DNA of 19,542 bases from an uncultured Desulfovibrio sp. (GTDB lineage Bacteria > Desulfobacterota > Desulfovibrionia > Desulfovibrionales > Desulfovibrionaceae), in the NCBI GenBank assembly GCA_947177085.1, contig CAMWTD010000011.1, positions 1 to 19,542 on the forward strand. Direction: 5' to 3'. Of the stretch, positions 7,182 to 14,203 are shown one piece after another. The notes beneath the pieces were generated by a model. It did no database searches. It saw only the letters and a program-made list of their open reading frames with translations, and was not told the DNA's origin. The translations under genes and the position numbers were made by a program. Every line of letters starts with the position of its first letter. The stretch's first letter is position 1.

Positions 7182-7418
7182 TTACCAGCGCCTGCTCTGT
7201 TCGTGGCCGACGATGCCGCCCGCCAGCGCGCCTACTCCGGCGCCCGCCAGCGCGCCCCAGCCGGCCATGCCGCCGGAGATGGCGGCAATGCCCGCGCCGC
7301 CCAGCGCGCCCAAGGCCGCGCCGCTGGCCACGCCCTGCTGGGTGCGGCTCATATTGGTGCAGCCGATGCCGGAGGCGAAAACAACGGCCATAATGCCTAT
7401 GATCAAAGCTTTTTTCAT
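7182..7418 (-). CDS. Glycine-zipper envelope protein, probable lipoprotein
   Basis: The 78-residue product starts with a short signal sequence (MKKALIIGIMAVVFASGIGC); the Cys at position 20 suggests a lipoprotein although the lipobox GIGC is atypical. The rest is a run of Gly/Ala repeats (GALGGAGIAAISGGMAGWGALAGAGVGALAGGIVGHEQ), the pattern of glycine-zipper domains that pack as a tight transmembrane hairpin. Such proteins are common small envelope components with unclear roles. The ATG at 7418 is preferred because AGGAG sits just upstream. It lies 44 bp behind the gene at 7463 on the same strand and is probably cotranscribed with it. Confidence 0.8.
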   Translation of the reverse strand: MKKALIIGIMAVVFASGIGCTNMSRTQQGVASGAALGALGGAGIAAISGGMAGWGALAGAGVGALAGGIVGHEQSRRW

Positions 7419-7462
7419 ATCAGGCTCCTGAGGGCCGGCCGCAGCCAGCCGCATGCACGGGT

Positions 7463-7915
7463 TTACTTCTTGGCGGCAAGGCGGGGCGCGATGAGCTCAT
7501 ACCAGATGACGCTCATGACCGGCCGCTGCAAATCCTTCGGATGGGCCGCGTACCACTCGTCGATCATCTTGATGGCATCGGCGCGCGACACGTTGGCGAA
7601 GGCCTCCATCCAGCCCTTTTCAAAGGGCGAGAGGGTGTAGACGGGCTTCTTGCCGGATTTGGCGGCCTGTTCCGCCAGCTTGGCATTAACGAAATATTCC
7701 ACTGTCACGGCCGAATCGATGCCGAAGAGATAGGCCTTCTTGTCCGATTCCGAGGTATTGACCCAGATTTCCCCGGTGAACTGGTCCACGGGGTTGCCGG
7801 CGGCGTTCATGGCCGGGGCCGAGGTGTCGGTCGAAGCGGCGGGCGCGGCCTGCGCGGCGGCGCACGTCAGGGCGAGGACCAGTGCCAGACCAAGGCGCAA
7901 AAGCGATTTTTTCAC
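7463..7915 (-). CDS. Periplasmic protein of unknown function (Rap1a/Tai-like pattern)
   Basis: The 150-residue product has a signal peptide (MKKSLLRLGLALVLALTC, cleavage near AQA). The mature part begins with an Ala/Ser/Thr/Pro-rich linker, followed by a helical domain of about 105 residues (EIWVNTSESDKKAYLFGID ... MIDEWYAAHPKDLQRPVMSV). The W..S...K.AYL.G...HP pattern is reminiscent of Rap1a/Tai-type small periplasmic helical proteins, but this is a weak likeness and no secretion system is nearby. The start is GTG, with AAAGGAG properly spaced upstream, and a good promoter lies about 75-105 bp before it. It precedes the glycine-zipper gene in a two-gene unit. Confidence 0.75.
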   Translation of the reverse strand: MKKSLLRLGLALVLALTCAAAQAAPAASTDTSAPAMNAAGNPVDQFTGEIWVNTSESDKKAYLFGIDSAVTVEYFVNAKLAEQAAKSGKKPVYTLSPFEKGWMEAFANVSRADAIKMIDEWYAAHPKDLQRPVMSVIWYELIAPRLAAKK

Positions 7916-7990
7916 ACGAGGCTCCTTTGCGTTATCATCGACAGCCGCGCAGCAGGCTGCCGGCGGCGGGAGCGCGGGCTCCGTGCACCA

Positions 7991-8020
7991 AGTATAGCCA
8001 GAATTTCCCTAAGGCATCAA
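7991..8020 (-). promoter_or_regulatory. Sigma70-type promoter for the 7915-7182 gene pair
   Basis: On the minus strand, TTGATG (8015-8020) and TATACT (7991-7996) are spaced 18 bp. Transcription would start near 7984, giving a leader of about 70 nt before the GTG start at 7915. Confidence 0.55.
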
Positions 8021-8186
8021 GGATTTTCCGTCCGGGAATGTTCCGGTCCACTCCCGCGCCTGGGCTTTGACGGCTTGCGCCATTTATGGCAAGGATTTGT
8101 GAGCCGGGCTTGCGCAATGCAGCGGATTCCCGGAAAAAATCTCTTTCAACTGCATCGGGGCCAAAGGTTGCCCCTCTGGAGAGAAC

Positions 8187-10604
8187 ATGCCCGATACCGA
8201 TACCGTCCTTGAGGCACAGGACATTACTCCCCAAGCCGCGCCCCCGGAGAAGGAAAATTCCGCGGCCCAGAAAACGGAAGATGTGTTCACCTTCCGCCGC
8301 ATGAGCGGCCTTGACCAAGCCATCCTGCAAACCGACTGGGAGTGGCGCAATCTCGCAAGCCTCGACCAAAAACTGTGGATGGCCATGAGTTGCCCCACGC
8401 ACGGCCTGGAATTTGATGCCAGGACCCTTGAGCTGCTCGACCCGGACAAAGACGGCAGAATCCGCTCCGCGGACATCCTTGCCGCGGTGGCCTGGGTGTG
8501 CGACCGGGTGAAGCATCCCGCCCTGCTCAGGGAGGGCGGGGAGGCCATGCCCCTCGACAACCTGCGCGAGGACAGCGAGGCCGGGCAGGAGCTTTTGGCC
8601 GCGGCAAGGCTGACCCTTGAAAAAAGCGGCGCGGCCGATGCTGAGGTGGTGACGCCCGCCCAGATCGAGGCCGTGCTCGCGGAAGCCGAAGGCTATGCCT
8701 TCAATGGCGACGGCATCGTGCCCGTTTCTTCAGTGCCTGCGGACGCCAAGGACCTTGCGAACTACGTGCGCGTGGCCCTTGCTGTGGTGGGCGCCAAGAA
8801 GGATGCCTCCGGCAAGCCGGGACTGGACCAGGACCTCGCGGCGGAATTCGCGAGGCGTCTCGAGGCTACCCGGGATTTCCGCGCCCGTGTGGCCGGGGCA
8901 TCACTGCCGATTGGCGAGGCCACGGCGGCGGCGTGGACTTTGCTCACGCGGCTCGGCCCCAAGATTGACGATTATTTCAACCGCTGCCGCATGGCCGATT
9001 TCGCTCCGGGCACACTGGCCGCCCTTAATGAGGAAACCGCCCTCGCCAATGCGGGCCTGGGGCCGGACGGCATCAGCGCCGACCATGTGGGCGAGCTCAT
9101 CAAGGAAAATCTGGCAGCCACCCTGGTGCGGATGCCGCTGGCGCGCGTGGCGGCCCGGCAGCCCCTGCCGCTTGATCAGGGCCTCAACCCGGCGTGGCTT
9201 GGCGACGTGAAGGAATTTCGCAGCCTGCTTGCGCCCCTGCTTCCCCAAGGCGCGCAGACCGCTAGCCTGAGCGAGGAAGCGTGGGCAAAGATCAAGGAGG
9301 CCTTTGCCTCCTATGCCGGGGCGCTGGAGAGCAAGCCCGTCTATGACCTGCCCCCCGCGGATGCGACGCGGCTCGACGTGCCCGGCCTTGCTCCGCTGGC
9401 GCTGGCCCCCGCGGGTGACGCGCTCGGCCGCGTCTGGATGCCGGTCGCCCCCAATGAGGATCTGGACAAGCTGGACGACGCGCAAATCGCGCGCTTCCTG
9501 GATGCCGCCACGCAAAAGGCCTTTGCGGACCTTGCCCAGAAGGATCTCGCCGCGCCGAAGATGGCCGCCATCCAGGACCTCGACAAGCTGGCCCTCTTCC
9601 ATGCGCACCTCTACACCCTGCTGATGAACTTCGTTTCGTTCATCGACTTTTACGAGCCGGAGAAGCGCGCCATCTTCCAGGCCGGCACGCTCTACCTGGA
9701 CAGCCGGGAGTGCCGCCTCTGCGTGCCGGTGGGCGATTTGGAAACTCATGTGCGGCTTGCGGCGCAAAGCCACCTGTGCCTGATTTACTGCGACATCCGC
9801 CGCACCGAGCAGGACGGCGCGGAGTCCACGGGCTCCATCTCGGCGGCCCTTACCGCCGGGGACCTGGCTTCGCTCATTGACGGCCGCCACGGCCTCTTCA
9901 TCGACAATCACGGCCGCGAATGGGATTCCGTCATCGCCAAGGTGGTGCACAATCCCATCAGCCTGCGCGAGGCGGTGTGGGCCCCCTATATCCGCATCTC
10001 CAACCTCATCAGCGAGCAGGTGCACAAGTTCCTGGCCGCCAAGGAGGAGAGCGTCAGCAAGGCGAGCGCCGAGGCGGTGGCCAATGTGGCGGCCAAGCCG
10101 GCCGAAGCCAAGCAATCCTTTGATTTCGCCAAGGGCGCGGGCATCTTTGCCGCCGTCAGCGTGGCCCTCAGTGTGCTCAGCGCGGCCTTCGCCTATATCG
10201 CCAATTCGCTGGCCTCGCTGGGCTGGCTGTGGCCGCTGGCGCTCGTCGGGGTGTTCCTCTGCATTTCCGGGCCCTCGGTGCTCATCGCCTGGTTCAAGCT
10301 CAGGCGGCGGAGCCTCGGGCCCCTGCTGGACGCTTCGGGCTGGGCCGTCAACCAGGGCGCGCCCATCAATCTTGTCATGGGCCAGACCCTGACCAGCGTC
10401 GGCAAGATGCCCCCCCATGCCCGCAGGAACATGGACGACCCCTATCGGCTGACGGCGCGGATGCGCAAGACGCGCAACCGCATCCGCTTCTGGTTCTGGT
10501 TCCTGTTCCTCCTGGCGCTCGCCATTGGCAGCTTCGCCCTCTATTGCCACTGGTTCGGCCTGCCCGCCTGGCTGACTGACCTCATGGCGCACAAGCCGGC
10601 CTAG
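8187..10604 (+). CDS. Large EF-hand-containing membrane protein of unknown function
   Basis: The 805-residue product is not a family I can name. Near the N-terminus is a canonical EF-hand loop, DPDKDGRIRSAD (residues 85-96, with Asp at 1, 3, 5 and 12, Gly at 6 and Ile at 8). A second, degenerate one, FNGDGIVPVSS, is near residue 172; calcium binding is therefore plausible. A long, mainly helical middle region follows with no signal peptide, so the bulk is probably cytosolic. The C-terminus carries two hydrophobic segments at about 650-672 and 678-700 and a third at about 766-787, anchoring it in the inner membrane. GGAG precedes the ATG by a few bases. It is divergent from the gene pair at 7915 and ends in its own terminator, so it is monocistronic. 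Confidence 0.85.
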   Translation: MPDTDTVLEAQDITPQAAPPEKENSAAQKTEDVFTFRRMSGLDQAILQTDWEWRNLASLDQKLWMAMSCPTHGLEFDARTLELLDPDKDGRIRSADILAAVAWVCDRVKHPALLREGGEAMPLDNLREDSEAGQELLAAARLTLEKSGAADAEVVTPAQIEAVLAEAEGYAFNGDGIVPVSSVPADAKDLANYVRVALAVVGAKKDASGKPGLDQDLAAEFARRLEATRDFRARVAGASLPIGEATAAAWTLLTRLGPKIDDYFNRCRMADFAPGTLAALNEETALANAGLGPDGISADHVGELIKENLAATLVRMPLARVAARQPLPLDQGLNPAWLGDVKEFRSLLAPLLPQGAQTASLSEEAWAKIKEAFASYAGALESKPVYDLPPADATRLDVPGLAPLALAPAGDALGRVWMPVAPNEDLDKLDDAQIARFLDAATQKAFADLAQKDLAAPKMAAIQDLDKLALFHAHLYTLLMNFVSFIDFYEPEKRAIFQAGTLYLDSRECRLCVPVGDLETHVRLAAQSHLCLIYCDIRRTEQDGAESTGSISAALTAGDLASLIDGRHGLFIDNHGREWDSVIAKVVHNPISLREAVWAPYIRISNLISEQVHKFLAAKEESVSKASAEAVANVAAKPAEAKQSFDFAKGAGIFAAVSVALSVLSAAFAYIANSLASLGWLWPLALVGVFLCISGPSVLIAWFKLRRRSLGPLLDASGWAVNQGAPINLVMGQTLTSVGKMPPHARRNMDDPYRLTARMRKTRNRIRFWFWFLFLLALAIGSFALYCHWFGLPAWLTDLMAHKPA

Positions 10605-10627
10605 GGCTGGAGTCTGCTAGCCTTAAC

Positions 10628-10660
10628 AGCAAAACCTCCCGCCTGCCGGGAGGTTTTGCT
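10628..10660. terminator. Strong hairpin terminator after the EF-hand membrane protein
   Basis: AGCAAAACCTCCCG (10628-10641) pairs perfectly with CGGGAGGTTTTGCT (10647-10660) around a 5-nt loop, and the flanking TTAA segments can extend it after one mismatch. The T-run is within the 3' arm. It lies 24 bp beyond the stop. The rest of 10661-10897 shows no gene or repeat that I can support. Confidence 0.85.
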
Positions 10661-10897
10661 ATTAAGAAGATGGATGAAGCCGGCGCATACGAAGACCAAG
10701 CGGGAATACCGGGATGCCAAAGCTTGCCCTTTTTCCTGTTGCCCTCGCAGTTGCTTTTTTCGACGCCCAGCGGGCGCATACCCTCACCGCATGAAACAAC
10801 GGAGCTCGTCAAAAGGAAACCGGACAAGAAGCGCCACTTCCCGGCGTCCGCCACTCCTTGCCCATGGAAACGGAACGAGGCCCATGGCCTGCCAGCT

Positions 10898-11356
10898 TCA
10901 TTTGCCCGTGCCCATATTGGACAGCAGGTCACGCAAATGCCCGGCGCTGGAAGAATATTTCATTTCTTCACTGACGCCGGAACGCTGAAAGTCCGTCACG
11001 AGCCTGTTAAGGCAGTCCTGGCACAGCACCTTGCTGGCGCCCATGAATTCCACGGCCTTAAGCGGGCACTCAGTGTCTTCCGTAGTACCGATATAGGTCC
11101 TCCCGCAGCACTGACATTTGCCGGTGGTGATGACGATTTCCTTCATGAGCGAATCTGGCCGCTGTTGCCCCATATTGAACAGCTTGCTCCCGGCCTGCCT
11201 GAGCGTTTGGCCGCTGTCCGTGGGGAGCCCTCCACGGATTTTATTGACGATAGCAAGGAACATGGCCTTGAAGCCAGCGGTGACTGAGGCAAAGAGTACG
11301 CAGAAAACCAAAATTATGGCAATCGCAACCCCTATTGTCGTAATGAAGCCCGCCAT
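10898..11356 (-). CDS. Small membrane protein with zinc-ribbon-like Cys cluster, unknown
   Basis: The 152-residue product starts with a hydrophobic segment (residues 4-37, one membrane helix or a short hairpin) followed by a polar linker. Residues 81-115 form a cysteine-rich module: Cys81, Cys83, Cys84, Cys97, Cys112 and Cys115 in CQCCGRTYIG, ECPL and LCQDCL. This looks like a treble-clef or zinc-ribbon fold facing the cytosol, although no family is recognised. GGAGGAAAT directly precedes the ATG. It begins 18 bp after the stop of the membrane protein gene at 11375 and is cotranscribed with it. The pair sits between the EF-hand gene and the WYL regulator, at the start of the accessory part of the window. 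Confidence 0.75.
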   Translation of the reverse strand: MAGFITTIGVAIAIILVFCVLFASVTAGFKAMFLAIVNKIRGGLPTDSGQTLRQAGSKLFNMGQQRPDSLMKEIVITTGKCQCCGRTYIGTTEDTECPLKAVEFMGASKVLCQDCLNRLVTDFQRSGVSEEMKYSSSAGHLRDLLSNMGTGK

Positions 11357-11374
11357 ATTTCCTCCAGGAAGGTC

Positions 11375-11923
11375 TTAGAAGCAGGAAACAGCCCTGTAAC
11401 CGGCTTCGAGTTGGCGAATGAGTTTTGAAGTCGAAACGCCCTTGTCCTCTATGATTGGGAGATGTCCAAGGAAGTCCTCCTCATTTTGGCAAATGTCTCG
11501 TTCCATCTTCATTTCCAGGGAATATGTGTATGTGTCACGAACCGCATTGACTACGCCGAGTCGTGCGAAAATCCCTTTATTTGTATTAAATGTGGATAAA
11601 ATAGAACCTGTTTCATGGATGATAGTGTTAAAGCCGCTCTCGAATATTCCGGCCCAGAGAAGGGCGAATAAACCGATTGCCACTCCCGCCAAGGCCGCCT
11701 GCCGTTTGTTCATCTGCGCATAGTGGAGCAGAAGATAGAGGCTTGAAAGCCCAAGGTAGCCTACAAAGAGACTATAGCCCACCGCCATGCTCACAATGAC
11801 GCAGAAGATTGCCACGGCATTTGTCAGGGGCAGCAGCAAGCATGTCATACCGATGCACACTCCAAGAAGAGCGGACACCTGTAGCGCCATAAAGGCTATG
11901 CGTTTTGGTGAAATGTTTTCCAT
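11375..11923 (-). CDS. Polytopic inner-membrane protein, unknown
   Basis: The 182-residue product has three or four hydrophobic helices in its first 100 residues (about 8-33, 36-68 which may be two, and 76-98). A soluble C-terminal half follows that ends in a charged region (MKMERDICQNEEDF...). No catalytic motif or named family is recognisable. Its GC content is lower than that of the core genes to the left, suggesting acquired DNA. A purine-rich GAGAGAAGG directly precedes the ATG. It is the upstream partner of the Cys-cluster membrane protein and is itself downstream of an AT-rich region with a large inverted repeat. Confidence 0.75.
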   Translation of the reverse strand: MENISPKRIAFMALQVSALLGVCIGMTCLLLPLTNAVAIFCVIVSMAVGYSLFVGYLGLSSLYLLLHYAQMNKRQAALAGVAIGLFALLWAGIFESGFNTIIHETGSILSTFNTNKGIFARLGVVNAVRDTYTYSLEMKMERDICQNEEDFLGHLPIIEDKGVSTSKLIRQLEAGYRAVSCF

Positions 11924-11969
11924 CCTTCTCTCACACTGTAGAATTTATAACTAATATATATTGTAGTAT

Positions 11970-11998
11970 ATTTTATTTTATCCATTTTTATAAAACAA
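11970..11998 (-). promoter_or_regulatory. Possible promoter of the 11923-10898 gene pair
   Basis: On the minus strand, TTGTTT (11993-11998) and TAAAAT (11970-11975) are spaced 17 bp. The -35 box lies inside one arm of the inverted repeat at 11981-12037. The region is so AT-rich that promoter-like matches are expected by chance. Confidence 0.3.
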
Positions 11999-12037
11999 TG
12001 TTCGGAATAATACAAAACGTTGTTTTATAAAAATGGA
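11981..12037. repeat. Perfect 18-bp inverted repeat in an AT-rich spacer
   Basis: TCCATTTTTATAAAACAA (11981-11998) and its exact reverse complement (12020-12037) are separated by 21 bp. Inner bases add a G-T and three more pairs (11999-12002 with 12016-12019). It lies between the stop of the 57-codon gene and the start of the membrane protein gene. It may be an operator for a dimeric or tetrameric regulator, a terminator of the small gene, or a leftover end of a mobile element. Confidence 0.7.
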
Positions 12038-12071
12038 AATGCAATTTATTTTATTATTAAGAATATAACTC

Positions 12072-12245
12072 CTATGTATGGCTGGGGCGCGGATACGTTA
12101 AAATACGCCAAATTGTCCTTCCAATTTTGTGCGGTAAATTTTTAGGGGGATCGATTAAATCTTCCTCTTTGCATTTTTTAATGAACGCCTCTTGCCTTTT
12201 ACGCATTCTTTCCGTTTCGAGAGGAGAGGGGGGTAATAAGCTCAT
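12072..12245 (-). CDS. Small basic protein (57 aa), unknown
   Basis: An open frame of 57 codons begins with ATG and ends in TAG. AAAGGAG lies nine bases before the ATG. The product starts with MSLLPPSPLETERMRKRQEA and is strongly basic (many Lys and Arg), with no signal peptide or membrane helix; it ends with IWRILTYPRPSHT. The coding stretch is AT-rich compared with the core genes. It sits between the WYL regulator and the membrane protein pair, all on the minus strand. No family is recognised. The good ribosome binding site and placement in an otherwise empty gap favour a real gene, but chance cannot be excluded. Confidence 0.5.
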   Translation of the reverse strand: MSLLPPSPLETERMRKRQEAFIKKCKEEDLIDPPKNLPHKIGRTIWRILTYPRPSHT

Positions 12246-12334
12246 TGAAACATTCTCCTTTTCTCTGGTTATCTGGTGAAATTGGATGTGGAATGTTCTA
12301 GCGACATGATTTTTTGGGTAGTATCCTCCCTATT

Positions 12335-13297
12335 TTATGTGCAGTTCACGATTTTGAAGTCGTCGCCGAACTGGCGGGCCCAGCGCACGACCTCCATCGG
12401 TTCGGCAACAGAGACCGTCAGCAAGAGGCTGCCATCCGGCTGTTCTTCCAAGTGCTGGCTCTCATGCCACTGGCATTCGCGAACGTAGGGCACAGCCTCG
12501 CCGGTAAAGCGGAGAGTGAGGGTTTTGGGCGTTTCTCCGAGGAAGGCGAGGAAAGCGTTCTTCTGGCGCTCGCAGAAGCCGTCGTCGGCATTGGGAGCGG
12601 GCGGCAGGCAAATGCCAGTAGGCTGGATTTCCCGGATGCGGTTCAGGCGGAAAACCTTCCAGGCCGGCGGCGTTTCATCCACTGTGCGCGCATAGAGGTA
12701 GAGAGCGCGCTGGCGCAGATAAATGCGCCTGGGGTCCACCTCACGCCAGCTTTCCGTCCAGGTTCCGCTGCGGCAATACAGCATGCGGATGCGCTTGCCT
12801 TCCTTCACGGCATCCGTGAGCGCCAGAAAGATTTCCGGCTTTACGCCATAAGTCTTCTCGGTGACTTCGCTGTCGAAGCACTGGAGCAACTGCTCCCGGA
12901 ACGGGTTTTCGAGGCCGCCTGCCAGTTTTCTGCCGACCTCAATGGCCTTGGCAGCGAGGAGCCCGTCGCCCGACGTGCTGAGGTACTCCAGGGCGAACAG
13001 CAAAATCACCCTGTCGGAAAGGCTGAGATCATGGATGGGCGTCAGGCGGTCCTCCGTGATGCGGAAACCGCTGTCTTTCCGGTACTCAAAGCAGAAACCC
13101 AGCGAGGCCAGGGCGTCCTTGTCCTTATAGAACTGGGAGCGCGAGATGCCGAAAGTTTTCAGAATAGTTTCGAGGCTCTGCGCGGGGACATTCCTGATTT
13201 CCTGCATGATGTGCAGAAGGCGCAGTGTACGCGCGGTTTCAGGCGTTTCGGGAGAGGATATTTTCGATGAAGCGCGAGTTTTCTTTGGCATTGGCAT
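12335..13297 (-). CDS. WYL-domain transcriptional regulator
   Basis: The 320-residue product has the three-part layout of this family. An N-terminal helix-turn-helix (about 25-80, with LETILKTFGISRSQFYKDKDAL) is followed by a central WYL domain (about 170-240; LRQRALYLYARTVDE holds the WYL-equivalent and VFRLNRI follows). A C-terminal WCX-type extension (ECQWHESQHLEEQPDGSLLL ... VVRWARQFGDDF) ends the protein. WYL domains sense ligands, in several cases nucleic acids, and these regulators often accompany defence or mobile loci. The ATG at 13297 is chosen over later codons because GGAGG is correctly spaced upstream. A promoter lies just before it. It probably regulates itself and neighbouring accessory genes. 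Confidence 0.9.
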   Translation of the reverse strand: MPMPKKTRASSKISSPETPETARTLRLLHIMQEIRNVPAQSLETILKTFGISRSQFYKDKDALASLGFCFEYRKDSGFRITEDRLTPIHDLSLSDRVILLFALEYLSTSGDGLLAAKAIEVGRKLAGGLENPFREQLLQCFDSEVTEKTYGVKPEIFLALTDAVKEGKRIRMLYCRSGTWTESWREVDPRRIYLRQRALYLYARTVDETPPAWKVFRLNRIREIQPTGICLPPAPNADDGFCERQKNAFLAFLGETPKTLTLRFTGEAVPYVRECQWHESQHLEEQPDGSLLLTVSVAEPMEVVRWARQFGDDFKIVNCT

Positions 13298-13315
13298 ATT
13301 CGCCTCCACGAGCCG

Positions 13316-13345
13316 AATATACGCGCCGGCAAGAAAACCGGGCAA
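13316..13345 (-). promoter_or_regulatory. Probable promoter of the WYL regulator
   Basis: On the minus strand, TTGCCC (13340-13345) and TATATT (13316-13321) are spaced 18 bp. The -10 ends 18 bp before the start codon, so the leader would be very short. Confidence 0.45.
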
Positions 13346-13524
13346 GCGAAAAGTGTCCCGGCCAGTCTACCCATGAGTGGACTGAGGGAAAATTTCCTGT
13401 TGAGAGGGGCAATCCTTTTGGTATGCTGGAGCCGCTTTCGGGGTTTTCTGGGGCTGCCGGGGCTGCGTGCGCCATTGGCTGGCGAAAGCGGAGCCGGGGC
13501 AGGGGCGTGAGGACGCGGGACGAA

Positions 13525-13860
13525 TCAATGGCTGCGGATATTCATGACGCGGGCGGCTTCGGCCACCAGGTTGAGCAGGGCTTCCTGACCATCCGGGGGC
13601 AGTGTGCCCAGAATTTCGGCAATGGCGGCGGCACGTTCCAGCAGGGCCTCGGAATCGCGATGAAAAAGAAAAGGTACTGTGCAGGCAAGATGCGTGGCAA
13701 TATCTTCAAGGCGGCCCATCTTGGGGGCGATCCGGCCCTTTTCCATCCGGTTCAGGGCATCCTGAGTTATGTCCAGACGGATGGCCAGCTCCTTCTGGCT
13801 CAAGCCCAGAAGCTTGCGACGTTTCGCAATATTTTGTCCAACAACTTCAGCGAGTTTCAT
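13525..13860 (-). CDS. XRE-family helix-turn-helix regulator
   Basis: The 111-residue product is a compact repressor-type protein. Residues 1-65 form a Cro/CI-like helix-turn-helix (QNIAKRRKLLGLSQKELAIR, then LDITQDALNRMEKGR). The rest is a helical tail that probably dimerises (ALLERAAAIAEILGTLPPDG...). GAGGAG precedes the ATG at a proper distance. It is divergent from the dynamin-like gene at 14204, with 343 bp between them. A 25-bp palindrome in that gap lies 60 bp from its start and overlaps the promoter of the GTPase array, so it is inferred to repress that array and perhaps itself. It has no peptidase domain of LexA/CI type. Confidence 0.9.
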   Translation of the reverse strand: MKLAEVVGQNIAKRRKLLGLSQKELAIRLDITQDALNRMEKGRIAPKMGRLEDIATHLACTVPFLFHRDSEALLERAAAIAEILGTLPPDGQEALLNLVAEAARVMNIRSH

Positions 13861-13919
13861 GGCATCTCCTCTACTATTCTGCCATGGATCGGGGAGTGAA
13901 GTTGAGTGTCCTGCGCCCT

Positions 13920-13944
13920 AATATTGACTTAAGAAGTCAATATT
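13920..13944. promoter_or_regulatory. 25-bp palindromic operator, probable XRE-repressor site
   Basis: AATATTGACTT (13920-13930) and AAGTCAATATT (13934-13944) are perfect inverted copies around AAG. The TTGACT inside the left arm serves as the -35 box of the rightward promoter. A dimeric helix-turn-helix repressor bound here would block transcription of the GTPase array. Binding by the neighbouring XRE protein is inferred from proximity. Confidence 0.75.
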
Positions 13945-13952
13945 TATACTAT
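13924..13952 (+). promoter_or_regulatory. Promoter of the dynamin-like GTPase array
   Basis: TTGACT (13924-13929) is followed by TATACT (13945-13950, spacing 15) and by TACTAT (13947-13952, spacing 17). Transcription would start near 13957-13960, leaving a leader of about 245 nt before the ATG at 14204. Confidence 0.6.
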
Positions 13953-13960
13953 TTTCTATC

Positions 13961-13986
13961 CCGGATACCCTGTTATCCTTATCCGG
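13961..13986 (+). other. Alternative leader hairpins near the 5' end of the array mRNA
   Basis: CCGGATA (13961-13967) can pair with TATCCGG (13980-13986) or, in part, with TATCC (13974-13978). The two hairpins exclude each other and lie at the very start of the inferred transcript. This may stabilise or switch the leader, or be chance. Confidence 0.3.
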
Positions 13987-14063
13987 CGGCAAGGACGCAC
14001 AGTGCCATTTGCGCGCGAGGAATGTCACTAACAAAGCAAGCTGAGCGAAAAATATCCGCCAGA

Positions 14064-14077
14064 GGCGGCCGGCCGCC
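14064..14077. other. 14-bp GC palindrome in the leader
   Basis: GGCGGCCGGCCGCC is a perfect palindrome 127 bp before the GTPase start codon. It may fold in the leader RNA; no protein binding is evident. The remainder of the 13861-14203 gap shows no coding frame that I can support. Confidence 0.25.
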
Positions 14078-14203
14078 ATGCAGGCTTGCGGCGGGGAGCG
14101 CTTTGGGGGAGTTGCGGCCCCCGGGAACCAGCTAGAAAAACAAGAAGCGGCACACGAAAGAATACACCTTTGAAAGCGGATTGAGCGGAATCCGGAGCGA
14201 GAG

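Noticed and set aside
8901..10592. Long open frame on the minus strand opposite the EF-hand membrane protein
   Set aside because: Composition is low-complexity (His, Gly, Arg, Glu, Ala), has no domain, and mirrors the codon-position GC bias of the plus-strand gene.
10670..11287. 205-codon plus-strand frame over the Cys-cluster membrane protein
   Set aside because: The opposite strand has a better gene with a strong ribosome binding site and a sensible membrane helix plus Cys motif.
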